A DNA stretch of 64,000 nucleotides from Caldanaerovirga acetigignens (GCF_900142995.1 NZ_FRCR01000003.1:161102-225101), one strand, 5' to 3'; counted from the stretch's first letter, positions 43,084 through 52,081 are shown. Translations and numbers: made by a program. Notes: generated from the letters alone by a model not told the origin.

Positions 43084-44280
43084 TTATTGCACGCTCCAGC
43101 TTTCAATTTCAATCTCCATACCGGAAGCTCCGCTACTTTCTCCAAAAGCAAGCTCCATAAGCTCGGAATGCTCTTCCACCAGAGAAGGGTCACAGTTTAT
43201 GTCAAGATGAGCGCTATTGAACTCAAAACCTTTTGATAGTATCGCTCCCTCAATGCGCACACTGCCGCTTGAGATTTCAATTTTACCTTCTGTTACTATC
43301 AGAGCCCCAATATTGACTGATGAACTAGTAACTTTTATGCCTTCCCGGGCTATAATGAGCAACATGTCATCTTCCGTCTTCGGCATGAGGCGTACACTGC
43401 CTCTTTCAAACAATACTCTTCCATCGACAAAAATTACAGCTCTGCCGGTGTAGTTCGCACTCGAAAAATTTGCATCCCCTTTCACATAATATACTCCCTC
43501 GTAATTGGACTGGGAAAAAAACTTGTCTTCATAAAAGCACTGACCGTATTCGCTTGCCAAAATCCTGTATCTTTCTGCATCCATTTGGGGAAAGGATGGT
43601 ACATTATCGTATAATTCCTCAATAATAGTTTCGGGAAAATCTGCATTTCCGCTAGTAATTTTTATTTCCCCTGAAAGAAATAAATTGAATCCCTCTAACC
43701 GCATATAAGCGCTTTTTATATTTAATCCTCCGTTAATATAAAAAACAGGAGAAGTTCCCTCTTCTGCTGTTATGAAGACGCTTCCGCTATTTATCAAAAT
43801 ATCCTCTTTTTTATCAGGAAGTATACCAATTCCTTTCAATAGTTTTGTAAAACCTATGAAATGTCTAATTTTTACTACTGCGACAATGGTCTTTTGTGCA
43901 TTTCCAAACGTTCCAACCGCAGTTATTTTCAATCTTCCCTCATCCCCTTGTATTCTTTGAGCAGTCACACTTTTAATGTAACTTTTTTTTTCTCCCTTTT
44001 CAAGATAAAGCTCTTCTGATATCAAAAGTCTAGGAGTTTGCGAGATTTCTTCTAAAAGCCGGGGATTTTTCTTTATCATAATAAGCGCCCTTTCCACTCC
44101 GGCCTGTGCCGTGTAAAGGGCCTGCATCCGGTCGCTCAGCTTGCTCACGGAGAGCCTGTGACTTGCGGTCAGGGTGAGCGTTGCAGCGCTTAAAATCATC
44201 ACCACAGCAAGCACAAGCAACACCAGAACGAGGGCCTGTCCCCTTTTTTTATTTTGCTTTAAGTATAAAAAAAAAGCCAA
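43084..44280 (-). CDS. PilX-like minor pilin with beta-helix domain
   Basis: 398 aa. N-terminus KKRGQALVLVLLVLAVVMILSAATL is a PilX-type pilin helix (Gly before the presumed cleavage site, no Glu at +5), then SKLSDRMQALYTAQAGVERALIMIKKN. Residues about 160-370 are a run of short beta repeats rich in Ser/Gly/Ile (ILINSGSVFIT, FYINGGLNIKSAYMRLEGFNLF, VTSSSVNIGALIVTEGKIEISSGSVRIEGAIL), the look of a parallel beta-helix as in DUF7305-type or bactofilin-like domains. Could be a pilus-tip adhesin. TTG start with GGAGGGG. Confidence 0.75.
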   Translation of the reverse strand: MAFFLYLKQNKKRGQALVLVLLVLAVVMILSAATLTLTASHRLSVSKLSDRMQALYTAQAGVERALIMIKKNPRLLEEISQTPRLLISEELYLEKGEKKSYIKSVTAQRIQGDEGRLKITAVGTFGNAQKTIVAVVKIRHFIGFTKLLKGIGILPDKKEDILINSGSVFITAEEGTSPVFYINGGLNIKSAYMRLEGFNLFLSGEIKITSGNADFPETIIEELYDNVPSFPQMDAERYRILASEYGQCFYEDKFFSQSNYEGVYYVKGDANFSSANYTGRAVIFVDGRVLFERGSVRLMPKTEDDMLLIIAREGIKVTSSSVNIGALIVTEGKIEISSGSVRIEGAILSKGFEFNSAHLDINCDPSLVEEHSELMELAFGESSGASGMEIEIESWSVQ

Positions 44281-44292
44281 AATCGACCCCTC

Positions 44293-44832
44293 CTACCTGA
44301 AAGCCCTAATAACAGCCGAGGTTTTCAACGTCATCACTGCCTTATTTTCTTTCGATATCCCTATTCTGGCCGTTAAGGCGATTTCTATTCTCCTTACATT
44401 TTCGGGGCTAGTGGCAATATTGTTGCCATTGTAATATCCGACTTCAAAGCCGGTCACCTTTTTTGCCAGGACTTCCCGTTTCCCTTCGAATATTTTTATC
44501 AATTCTTCTTTTGCCGAGTCCCATTCATAAATTACTTCTTTTGCATCCACAATGCCTTGGGAAGCACTACTCTGCGGTATTACTTTTATGTGCAGCTTCG
44601 ATTGTTCTAAATCAATTACCTCTACAGCAGACATTATGTCCCTGCTCATACACTCAAGAGCATATTTTAATTCCTCCTGTACGTCAAACCTCGCTTCATC
44701 CCTCTTCCAGGTAAGAATCGATTGCTGGTAAAGGGTAAGGGCTGCTCCTACAACGAGCGTGAACACCGAAAGGGCGACGACGACTTCTATTAGGGCGAAA
44801 GCTGCTCTAGAACTTTTGCTTTCGTTCATCAC
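44293..44832 (-). CDS. Prepilin-type minor pilin (PilW/PulJ-like)
   Basis: 179 aa. SSRAAFALIEVVVALSVFTLVVGAALTLYQQ is a class III prepilin helix with Glu at +5 but Ala rather than Gly before the cleavage site, which is unusual. Overlaps the previous pilin stop by 4 nt. Confidence 0.82.
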   Translation of the reverse strand: MMNESKSSRAAFALIEVVVALSVFTLVVGAALTLYQQSILTWKRDEARFDVQEELKYALECMSRDIMSAVEVIDLEQSKLHIKVIPQSSASQGIVDAKEVIYEWDSAKEELIKIFEGKREVLAKKVTGFEVGYYNGNNIATSPENVRRIEIALTARIGISKENKAVMTLKTSAVIRAFR

Positions 44833-45206
44833 CAGTCACTCCTGTCGGTCACCAGAGTCGCAAGTTCCTTCATGGTATCGGCATCGTATACCGTAACTTT
44901 TATTCTTTTTATCCCTTCTATCCCATTATCCTCCACCAGTATTTGGTATTTATATTGGGGATATTCGTCAAAGGAAATCGGCTCTGTAACCTCCGAAGCA
45001 TCCAACTCATCATACTCCTTATCATACAATTTTTCTAGCACCATCTGCGCCAGGTTCAAGGCCATTATCATTTCCCGAGATTCTGCGGTCCATCTTGTCC
45101 CCTGAAAAAAGGCGTTCATAATGGGGACAGTAGCAACTACTATGATCAAAGTGGCAAGGAGCACCTCGACAAGGGTAAAGCCGCCGATTTTTTGCCCTGA
45201 GTTCAT
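44829..45206 (-). CDS. Prepilin-type minor pilin (PilV/PulI-like)
   Basis: 125 aa. GGFTLVEVLLATLIIVVATVPIMNAFFQG is a canonical class III prepilin signal with G^F cleavage and Glu +5; the body is a short pilin globular domain. Confidence 0.87.
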   Translation of the reverse strand: MNSGQKIGGFTLVEVLLATLIIVVATVPIMNAFFQGTRWTAESREMIMALNLAQMVLEKLYDKEYDELDASEVTEPISFDEYPQYKYQILVEDNGIEGIKRIKVTVYDADTMKELATLVTDRSDW

Positions 45207-45247
45207 CGCTTGCGCCTCCCCAACGAACGCCCTTTAATAAGTCATCC

Positions 45248-46006
45248 CTAAATGGAGTGAATAAATACGTTCACATACCACCCGAAAACGACCTCTCCCC
45301 ATAAAAGGCCAGCAATCGCCCCGATGGAAATAAAGGGGCCGAAAGGCACGGCGTCCTTCCTCCCCTTGAGCTTTAATAAAAGAAGGAAAGCTGCCACAAT
45401 GCCGCCGGAAATTACAGCCAAAAAAAGCGAAAAAACAGCCTTCGGCCACCCGAGAAAAAATCCCACCATCGCGGCAAGCTTCGCATCGCCAAGCCCCATT
45501 CCGCCACGGCTCAGGATAATGACTGAAAGCAGGATTCCTCCCGATGCAACACTGCCAAAAAACGAAGACAAAAATCCAACTTCCCGAAAATAAAGCTCAA
45601 ACAGCCCGACCCCGATAAACCCTGCCGCCACCAACCGATCCGGGATAACGTAATGTTCCAGGTCTATGAACGACGCCGCTATCAGGATACAGCCCAAAAA
45701 AAGGTATTTCAAGAGAGCCGCACTTAACCCGAAATGCCAAAAAAGCACAGCGAAAACCGCACCCGTCAGGAGCTCCACTGCCACGTACCGCGGGGAGATC
45801 TTCTCCCCGCAGTGGCGGCATCTGCCCCGCAGGGCAAGGTAACTTACCACCGGCACAAGGTCGTACCATGCCAGCACCCGCCCACATGCAGGGCAGCGGG
45901 ATCGCCCCCAAATTATCGTCTCTCCTCGCGGCAGGCGGTATATGACTACATTGAGAAAACTGCCGATAAATAGGCCTACTAAGAAGAAACTCCCCATCCA
46001 AAACAT
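45248..46006 (-). CDS. pilD: Prepilin peptidase / N-methyltransferase
   Basis: 252 aa. FIGSFLNVVIYRLP and the zinc motif CPACGRVLAWYDLVPV...CRHCGEKIS (two CxxC) in the methyltransferase loop; catalytic Asp residues in FIDLEHYVIPD and the GGMGLGDAKLAAMVGFFLG motif. About eight membrane segments. Processes the four or more prepilins of this operon. Confidence 0.95.
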   Translation of the reverse strand: MFWMGSFFLVGLFIGSFLNVVIYRLPRGETIIWGRSRCPACGRVLAWYDLVPVVSYLALRGRCRHCGEKISPRYVAVELLTGAVFAVLFWHFGLSAALLKYLFLGCILIAASFIDLEHYVIPDRLVAAGFIGVGLFELYFREVGFLSSFFGSVASGGILLSVIILSRGGMGLGDAKLAAMVGFFLGWPKAVFSLFLAVISGGIVAAFLLLLKLKGRKDAVPFGPFISIGAIAGLLWGEVVFGWYVNVFIHSI

Positions 46007-46056
46007 AGTTATCTTTCAAGTCCCTTCCCTTTGCTCAAATTCCAAACACTATACCA

Positions 46057-46638
46057 TTACAATCCATCCATCCAGATGACCACCGAAATATAATACTTGC
46101 CGTTTTCCTCTCCTACATAGGAATAACCGATATCTTCTCGAATTTGCCTGTCCACGGCGTCGCGAATCCCTTCTTCAGGAAAACCGCCGATAGTAACCAC
46201 GGCGCATTTTGTGTTGTTAACCGTAATCGGATTGCCCCCGGCGTCATACACGGTGCCTGTTATTCTGCTCTTCCAGTAGCGGTAACGCCCGCCCCAAGGC
46301 GTGGCGCCGGGCGGCTTCTCCAAGTAAGGCCCGTTCCAACCGGCATTACCGTCGGGCTTCATGAAGTACACAAAGCCATAGTCGTCGCTGAAGCCGGGGT
46401 CATAGAAATCCTGCCCTGCCTTCGGCCAATCACCGGTATCGGCGTAATAGGCGTAACCGGCCGCCTTTATTGCCCGAACATCGGCGACCACCCGCGATAT
46501 CTTCGCCTTTTCCATCGCTTTGAAGACATTGGGCACAATAATAGTCGCCAAGATACCGGCGATGGCGATAACTACCAAAAGCTCCACCAGGGTGAAGCCT
46601 CGCTGGCCGCGTCTCAGGTTTGATAGACCAAGCCTCAC
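46057..46638 (-). CDS. GspG-like type IV pilin
   Basis: 193 aa. [38 protein letters not shown] is a full prepilin helix; DVRAIKAAGYAYYADTGDWPKAGQDFYDPGF and GNAGWNGPYLEKPPGATPWGGRYRYW are typical of the major pseudopilin/GspG family with its calcium loop. GTG start. Sister of the gene at 46818, with the same domain plan but different C-terminus. Confidence 0.9.
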   Translation of the reverse strand: MRLGLSNLRRGQRGFTLVELLVVIAIAGILATIIVPNVFKAMEKAKISRVVADVRAIKAAGYAYYADTGDWPKAGQDFYDPGFSDDYGFVYFMKPDGNAGWNGPYLEKPPGATPWGGRYRYWKSRITGTVYDAGGNPITVNNTKCAVVTIGGFPEEGIRDAVDRQIREDIGYSYVGEENGKYYISVVIWMDGL

Positions 46639-46725
46639 GGTTCACATCCTTCCCAGAAAAAATAACATCTGCTCACCATCTACCCCTTGCCGGAAATGAG
46701 ATGAGGCGAGTTAAGGTAGGGCCGG

Positions 46726-46765
46726 GTAGCCTGCTATAGGCGCATGAGCACCACAGGCAGGCTAC
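46726..46765. other. Stem-loop between the two pilin genes
   Basis: GTAGCCTGC (46726-46734) and GCAGGCTAC (46757-46765) are perfect 9-bp arms with a 22-nt loop; flanking GGGCCG/CCGACCGGGC may extend it. No T-run follows on either strand, so it is more likely an mRNA processing or stability element than a terminator. The 180-nt gap 46639-46817 contains nothing else that I see. Confidence 0.5.
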
Positions 46766-46817
46766 TCCGACCGGGCAATTTGCATTATTGAGTTGCAGGC
46801 TTACTGTAAAGAATCCC

Positions 46818-47351
46818 TTAATCCTTTGAAATTAAAATATACACTTTTTTGGCACTTTTGTCTTGAATAACCATACTTTCGCCTAGATCAGCCTTCAGTC
46901 TGTCGGAAGCACTATCCGGTACAGACTGTAGTTCTAAATACCTAGCAAGATCGTTACCTGCTTGATTGTCCCAGTTGTGATTGCTGTCGTTTTGATATAA
47001 ATACTTTCCACCCCACGGGTTTTTGGAAGGCCACCGCTCTAAATATGGACCATTCCAATTACTTTTATCAGGATCTGATGTGAAAGGGTTACTCACAAAA
47101 CCTGGGTCGTTTCCATTATTATTCGTAAGATCTGCAGGCCATTTTCCTAAGTCAGCATAAAAGTTCAACGCTGCCGCTTTAATTGCCTTATAATCCGCTT
47201 CCGCCGCCGCTACTTTGCTTTTCTCTATAGCATTGAAAGCATTGGGTAGGATTATTGCAGCAAGGATACCGATAATTGCTATTACAACTAGGAGCTCCAC
47301 AAGTGTAAAACCTGACTGGTACTTTCCTTTCTGGAAAATCCCTTTACCCAT
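46818..47351 (-). CDS. GspG-like type IV pilin (candidate major pilin)
   Basis: 177 aa from the ATG of [19 protein letters not shown], 9 nt after GGGGG; an ATG 17 codons upstream lacks a site. [65 protein letters not shown] is the pilin helix and GspG-like head; [18 protein letters not shown] is the calcium-loop region. First pilin after pilC, and with a stem-loop behind it. Confidence 0.92.
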   Translation of the reverse strand: MGKGIFQKGKYQSGFTLVELLVVIAIIGILAAIILPNAFNAIEKSKVAAAEADYKAIKAAALNFYADLGKWPADLTNNNGNDPGFVSNPFTSDPDKSNWNGPYLERWPSKNPWGGKYLYQNDSNHNWDNQAGNDLARYLELQSVPDSASDRLKADLGESMVIQDKSAKKVYILISKD

Positions 47352-47437
47352 AAACAAAAACCCCCTTAATTTTTTATTTTTTTCGTTTATTATATTCATC
47401 ACCTTTTTTTATTTTCTCTTGTCCACCTCCCTCCATG

Positions 47438-48649
47438 TCAACCCATATTCCCTATTATCTGGAAGTACGGCAGCAGTATGGAAATAACGATGAATCCCAC
47501 CGCCGCACCCAGCACGACTATCATTACCGGCTCTATCATCGAAGAAAGTCGCCTAGTTGCTTCTTCAAGTTCGCGTTCGTAGAAGTTATTGACTCTCTCA
47601 AGGAGAGCATCCAGAGCACCTGTCTCTTCTCCCACTGCTATCATGGCTGTCACCATCGGCGGAAAAAGGCCGCTTATTTCAAGGGTATCCGCAACGCTCC
47701 TGCCTTCCCTGATGTTTTCCCTAGCCTGAAGGATAACGTCTCCCACTACCTGGTTTCCAACGGTTCTCGCCGCCACTTCAAGGGCCTCCATTATTGGGAC
47801 GCCACTTTTAAGAAGCGTCCCTAAAATCCTGCTGAAGCGCGATATCACTGCTTTTTCGTAAAGAATCCCTACTATGGGGGCCTTCAAGAGCCACTTGTCA
47901 ACCTTTCGTCTTGCGCGCTCCGATTTCATTAAGCGGATTGCGAAAAAAGTAAGTGCCAAAAGCAGGACAAATATTGCATACCATCCCCTTCGAAGTGCAA
48001 TGCCGGTATGTAAAACCACCTTAGTAGGTAAAGGCAGTTGCACTCCCAGAGAATTCATCACGTTTTGAAAGGCCGGAATAACAAAGATAAGGAGCACCAT
48101 CAATACTGCTACTGTCAAAGAAATTATTATGGCCGGATACACCAAAGTCGACTTTATTTTCTCTTCCAATTCGTGGTCTCTCGCAAGATGGTCCGAAAGT
48201 TCTTCCAAGGTTTTGTCTAGGGTTCCGCTGATTTCTGCCGCCTCAATTGAGCGGACAACAATCTGAGGGAATATACCTTGTTGCCGTTCCAAGGCTTCAT
48301 AGAATGCGAAGCCTTCTCTTAAATTTTCCAGTATTTTCTCTATGCTTTCTCTCATTTTCTTCTTTTCAGTTTGTGTTGAAAGCATTTCTAATGCAGGCAC
48401 TATGGGGATTCCCGCACTGATCATAGTGGCTAATTCTCTGAAGAAAACGGACAGGTCTTTTTTGTTGACTCTGTAAAACGCAGATTCAATCCAGTTAGCT
48501 ATTTCTAGCACCCTTGTTTTTTTCAGTTCGACCACAAAAAGGCCTCTATCGTCAAGTTCCCTCAATGCCTCCTCTTCGCTTTTCGCTTCAATTTTACCTG
48601 TAATCAATTCTCCTCGTTCTCCTCTGGCTTTATACCCGAAAATTGCCAT
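47438..48649 (-). CDS. pilC: Type IV pilus platform protein PilC (GspF)
   Basis: 403 aa. Two GspF domains with three transmembrane helices: FFRELATMISAGIPIVPALEMLS and FSRILGTLLKSGVPIMEALEVAARTVGNQVV, ending VMIVVLGAAVGFIVISILLPYFQIIGNMG. ATG with AGGTGAG. Its leader is the c-di-GMP-I riboswitch at 48698-48772. Confidence 0.96.
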   Translation of the reverse strand: MAIFGYKARGERGELITGKIEAKSEEEALRELDDRGLFVVELKKTRVLEIANWIESAFYRVNKKDLSVFFRELATMISAGIPIVPALEMLSTQTEKKKMRESIEKILENLREGFAFYEALERQQGIFPQIVVRSIEAAEISGTLDKTLEELSDHLARDHELEEKIKSTLVYPAIIISLTVAVLMVLLIFVIPAFQNVMNSLGVQLPLPTKVVLHTGIALRRGWYAIFVLLLALTFFAIRLMKSERARRKVDKWLLKAPIVGILYEKAVISRFSRILGTLLKSGVPIMEALEVAARTVGNQVVGDVILQARENIREGRSVADTLEISGLFPPMVTAMIAVGEETGALDALLERVNNFYERELEEATRRLSSMIEPVMIVVLGAAVGFIVISILLPYFQIIGNMG

Positions 48650-48674
48650 ATATGTCTCACCTGCGATTTATAAA

Positions 48675-48700
48675 AAATATGCCGGGAAAAAATTCCCGGC
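48675..48700 (-). terminator. Riboswitch terminator before pilC
   Basis: Minus strand GCCGGGAA-TTTT-TTCCCGGC followed by ATATTTTTTATAAA. Its 5' arm abuts and partly repeats the last aptamer strand (CAGCCGGGCTGCCGGG), allowing alternative pairing. Confidence 0.8.
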
Positions 48701-48772
48701 AGCCCGGCTGCCATAGGCATAAGCCCTTAGGCCCGCAGCTTTGCGCCCCCGGCTTTCGCCGGGTTTGCCCTT
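48698..48772 (-). ncRNA. Cyclic-di-GMP-I (GEMM-I) riboswitch
   Basis: Minus strand reads GGGCAAACC, a GC hairpin capped by GAAA (CCCGGCGAAAGCCGGG), GGCGCAAAGC, GGGCCTAAGG and a second arm ending GGCAGCCGGGCTGCC: all GEMM-I consensus blocks in order, including the GAAA tetraloop and its CCTAAG receptor. It sits between pilT and pilC, inside the operon, and overlaps the last base pairs of pilT. Confidence 0.93.
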
Positions 48773-48774
48773 TT

Positions 48775-49818
48775 TCAGGACAAATTATCATTTTCCTTTC
48801 CTATCAAAAAGGCTTTTGGATCAACTATCCCTCTTTGGCAAAGTTGGAGGATAGACATTTCCATCGTCTGCATTCCAAAGCGGCTTCCGGTCTGCATAAG
48901 GGAAATTATCTGGTAAGTCTTGCCTTCCCGTATGAGATTTCTGACCGCCGGAGTCGCTATCAAAATCTCGACGGCCGCCACCCGCCCTCCGCCGTCAGCT
49001 CGAGGTAGCAACCTTTGAGTAACAACCCCTATCAATACATCTGCCAATTGAGACCTTACCTGGTTTTGCTGGTGGGGTGGGAAAATGTCTATTATCCTGT
49101 CTATGCTCTGAACGGCACTGCCGGTATGCAGGGTCGCCAACACCAGATGACCCGTTTCCGCCGCTGTAATGGCAGTAGCGATAGTCTCCAGGTCACGCAT
49201 CTCACCAACAAGAATTACATCAGGGTCCTGGCGCAGTGCAGCCCTCAAGGCACTGGCAAAGGAAGAGGTATCACTCCCTATTTCCCGCTGATTTACGATG
49301 CTCTTTTTATGCCTGTGCAGGTATTCTATCGGGTCTTCCAAGGTAACTATATGGCAGCTTCGCGTTTCGTTTATCCTGTCTATCATCGCCGCCAAGGTCG
49401 TGGTTTTGCCGCTTCCGGTGGGGCCGGTAACCAAAACAAGGCCGTGATTTTTATCGGCAAGCTCGCCTACGATTGGTGGAAGCCCCAGTTCTTCAATACT
49501 TCTGATTAAATCTCCTACAAGGCGTATGGCAAGGCTCACGCTTCCCCGCTGGAAAAAGGTGTTCACCCTGAATCGTCCCAATCCTGTTACAGAATATGCA
49601 ATGTCAATTTCCTTTTTTTGGATAAATTCTTCCCATCTCCCAACCAAAATTTCTCTGGCCAACCTCTCCGTATCAGAAGCAGCAAGCACCGGCCATTCCG
49701 TATGAGGTTCCAGCACTCCATTACAACGGAAAACCGGATGCAATCCCACCGTTAAATGGATATCCGAAGCTTTTATTTCAACCGCTTTTTTTAATATATC
49801 TATTAATTGAACTTTCAA
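48775..49818 (-). CDS. pilT: Pilus retraction ATPase PilT
   Basis: 347 aa. VTGPTGSGKTTTLAAMIDRIN (Walker A), ITLEDPIEYLH (Asp box), ALRQDPDVILVGEMRDLETI (Walker B) and TAAETGHLVLATLHT (His box). N-terminal PAS-like domain DIHLTVGLHPVFRCNGVLEP is PilT type. Presence implies retractable pili and twitching or DNA uptake. Confidence 0.95.
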   Translation of the reverse strand: MKVQLIDILKKAVEIKASDIHLTVGLHPVFRCNGVLEPHTEWPVLAASDTERLAREILVGRWEEFIQKKEIDIAYSVTGLGRFRVNTFFQRGSVSLAIRLVGDLIRSIEELGLPPIVGELADKNHGLVLVTGPTGSGKTTTLAAMIDRINETRSCHIVTLEDPIEYLHRHKKSIVNQREIGSDTSSFASALRAALRQDPDVILVGEMRDLETIATAITAAETGHLVLATLHTGSAVQSIDRIIDIFPPHQQNQVRSQLADVLIGVVTQRLLPRADGGGRVAAVEILIATPAVRNLIREGKTYQIISLMQTGSRFGMQTMEMSILQLCQRGIVDPKAFLIGKENDNLS

Positions 49819-49837
49819 GTATGACCACCATACCCCA

Positions 49838-51529
49838 CTAAAATCCGCTTATCGTCACCCTTAAAACTTCCTGTACCGTTGTCAGACCTTGGGCAGCCTT
49901 TGAGACCCCATCATCTCGCAAAGTAACCATCCCCCCGGCGATAGCAGCTTCCCTTATCTTCGATACATGCACCTTTTGAGATACCATCTGCCTTATGTCA
50001 TCGGTCATCACCAGGATTTCGTGGATTGCCGTCCTTCCCTGGTATCCCGTATAGTTGCATTGCCTGCAGCCTTTGCCCCGATAAAATACCTTCCTTTTGT
50101 CATCCATAAACTCATATTCTATGTCTCCCGGCTTCGGCTCATAAGATTCGCGACACTGAGGACATACAAGCCTTACAAGGCGCTGGGCTACCACTCCAAG
50201 AAGCGAGGAGTTGACCAAAAAAGGCTCGATCCCCATGTCCAAAAGTCTGGTCACAGCCCCTGCAGCATCATTTGTGTGCAAAGTGCTGAAAACAAGATGT
50301 CCTGTTGTGGCAGCCCTTACCGCTATATCGGCGGTTTCTCTGTCTCTAATCTCACCTACCATAATTATATCCGGGTCCTGTCTAAGTATCGCCCTTAACC
50401 CCCGGGCAAAGTCAAGGCCGGCTTTGGGGTTCACCCTCACCTGGTTGATTCCAGGAAGCAGATATTCCACCGGATCTTCGATGGTTATTATATTTTTTTC
50501 AGGGGTATTCAAGGTATTCAAAGTAGCGTAGAGGGTAGTAGTTTTCCCGCTGCCCGTAGGTCCTGTAATAAGTATCATCCCGTAAGAACTTCTTATCAAA
50601 CTTTCGTATTGTTCAAGAGTTCTCGGAAGAAAACCTAAACTATCGAGGCTCAAAAACATGTTAGCTTTGTCCAAAATGCGCAGGACTATTTTTTCTCCGT
50701 AAACTGTAGGCATTGTGGAAACCCTAAAATCTATGCTTCGCCTTTCCAGCGTTATTTGAAAACGGCCATCCTGCGGTAGACGCTTTTCCGCTATGTCCAT
50801 CCCCGCCATGATCTTAATTCGGGAAACGAGGCTGTTTAAAACTCCTAAAGGAAGCCTCATAACCTCCCGCAAAAGCCCATCTATTCGGTAGCGCACCGCT
50901 ACGTAGCTTTCTTGGGGCTCTATGTGGACGTCGCTGGCTTTGGCCCTTATTGCCTTTGATAAAAGCTGGTTGACCAATTGAACTGCCGGTGCCCTATCGA
51001 TCCCACCAGCAGCAGGTTCATCTAAGTCATAAGTATCCCAGGAAGCAGCAGTATCCACCTTTATTTCTTCCAAAGCCGAAATTGCCGCTTCGTCTATTCG
51101 TGGTTCGAAAAACCTCCCTATAGCAGTTTCGATTTCCTTTTCTGAAGCAATAGCTGGTACTATTTCCATTCCCGTAGCTAATCGCAGGTCATCTATTGCA
51201 TTGAGGTTCAAAGGATCTGCCATGGCCACCAATAGCCGGTTCCCGTCTTTTTTTATAGGGATCGCCATATATCTGCGCGCTAAAGCTTCAGGTACAATAT
51301 GTACCACGTTGGAGTCTAGTTGATAATCCTCAAGTACTACTTTGGGTATGCCTAATTGAAACTCCAGAACTTCCAGAATATCCTTCTCTCTCACAAATCC
51401 CAGGCGGGTTAGAATTTTTCCCAACCGCTCTCCAGTCCGTCTCTGCTCATTTAACGCCTTTTCAAGCTGTTCTGCCGTTATCATACCCGATTCTACGAGC
51501 AAATCTCCCAGCCGGCGCTTTATGTCCAC
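49838..51529 (-). CDS. pilB: Pilus extension ATPase PilB (GspE)
   Basis: 563 aa from the GTG of VDIKRRLGDLLVESG, with AAGGGG 6 nt upstream; an ATG 7 codons earlier would be nearly leaderless. N-terminal GspE/MshEN domain (GKILTRLGFVREKDILEVLEFQLGIPKV), Walker A ITGPTGSGKTTTLYATLN, Asp box TIEDPVEYLLPGINQ, Walker B ILRQDPDIIMVGEIRD, and zinc site CPQCRESY...GKGCRQCNYTGYQGR. First gene of the operon. MshEN domains can bind c-di-GMP, which would match the riboswitch downstream. Confidence 0.95.
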   Translation of the reverse strand: MDIKRRLGDLLVESGMITAEQLEKALNEQRRTGERLGKILTRLGFVREKDILEVLEFQLGIPKVVLEDYQLDSNVVHIVPEALARRYMAIPIKKDGNRLLVAMADPLNLNAIDDLRLATGMEIVPAIASEKEIETAIGRFFEPRIDEAAISALEEIKVDTAASWDTYDLDEPAAGGIDRAPAVQLVNQLLSKAIRAKASDVHIEPQESYVAVRYRIDGLLREVMRLPLGVLNSLVSRIKIMAGMDIAEKRLPQDGRFQITLERRSIDFRVSTMPTVYGEKIVLRILDKANMFLSLDSLGFLPRTLEQYESLIRSSYGMILITGPTGSGKTTTLYATLNTLNTPEKNIITIEDPVEYLLPGINQVRVNPKAGLDFARGLRAILRQDPDIIMVGEIRDRETADIAVRAATTGHLVFSTLHTNDAAGAVTRLLDMGIEPFLVNSSLLGVVAQRLVRLVCPQCRESYEPKPGDIEYEFMDDKRKVFYRGKGCRQCNYTGYQGRTAIHEILVMTDDIRQMVSQKVHVSKIREAAIAGGMVTLRDDGVSKAAQGLTTVQEVLRVTISGF

Positions 51530-51557
51530 CTGGACCCCTTCTTTCGTCATATATGTG

Positions 51558-51587
51558 ATTTTACCAAAAAATCACAAAATTAGTCAA
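51558..51587 (-). promoter_or_regulatory. Promoter of the type IV pilus operon
   Basis: Minus strand TTGACT (51582-51587), 18-nt spacer, TAAAAT (51558-51563). The start site would fall next to the upstream ATG, which favours the GTG as the true pilB start. Confidence 0.65.
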
Positions 51588-51643
51588 TATAGATTATATC
51601 ATTTAACTTTGCGATGTTTCCATACAATTTTTGCAAAAAATCC

Positions 51644-51671
51644 TTGACTCTATATATCCATATATTATAAT
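51644..51671 (+). promoter_or_regulatory. Promoter and candidate operator of the arsR-type gene
   Basis: TTGACT (51644-51649), 16-nt spacer, TATAAT (51666-51671). ATATCCATAT at 51654-51663 lies in the spacer; the same 10-mer inverted (ATATGGATAT, 52057-52066) precedes the reductase gene, so both may bind the ArsR protein. Confidence 0.6.
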
Positions 51672-51712
51672 ATTTGAATTAGAGAAAGTTTTTTCATGCT
51701 CAGGTGGTGAAT

Positions 51713-52009
51713 CAATTGCAATCGATGACATACTCAACCCATCCCAAAATCTTCGAAGAAAAAGCGGAACTTTTGAAGGTGCTGGGACATCCCGTGCGAC
51801 TATGTATAGTAAAAAACCTTATCGAGCAAAAATCAGCCAACGTTACCCAAATTCAAAACTGCCTCAAGACTCCGCAGTCGACAATTTCACAGCACCTTGC
51901 AAAGCTGAGGACTGCCGGAATCATAGAAGGCCGGAGGGAAGGCACAGAAGTCCACTACTCGGTAGTCGATGAAAAAGTAAAGCGATTAATTGAAGCGTTG
52001 TTTTCTTAA
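51713..52009 (+). CDS. ArsR family winged-helix regulator
   Basis: 98 aa from a TTG 7 nt after AGGTGGTG; a GTG three codons upstream has no site. FEEKAELLKVLGHPVRLCIVKNLIEQKSANVTQIQNCLKTPQSTISQHLAKLRTAGIIEGRREGTEVHYSV is a standard ArsR fold. One Cys in helix alpha-3 region (IQNCLKTPQS) and one in RLCIV: a sulfur-responsive repressor of the BigR/SqrR/YgaV type is possible given the sulfur-enzyme neighbour, but this is inference. Confidence 0.88.
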   Translation, partial: QLQSMTYSTHPKIFEEKAELLKVLGHPVRLCIVKNLIEQKSANVTQIQNCLKTPQSTISQHLAKLRTAGIIEGRREGTEVHYSVVDEKVKRLIEALFS

Positions 52010-52056
52010 TGCTAATGTCAAATATTTTTTGCCCACATATATTAATTAATTTGTAT

Positions 52057-52066
52057 ATATGGATAT
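52057..52066 (+). promoter_or_regulatory. Candidate ArsR operator before the reductase
   Basis: ATATGGATAT, exact reverse complement of the 10-mer in the arsR promoter, 16 nt before the reductase ATG. Confidence 0.4.
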
Positions 52067-52081
52067 TGGGAGGGAAAAGTC

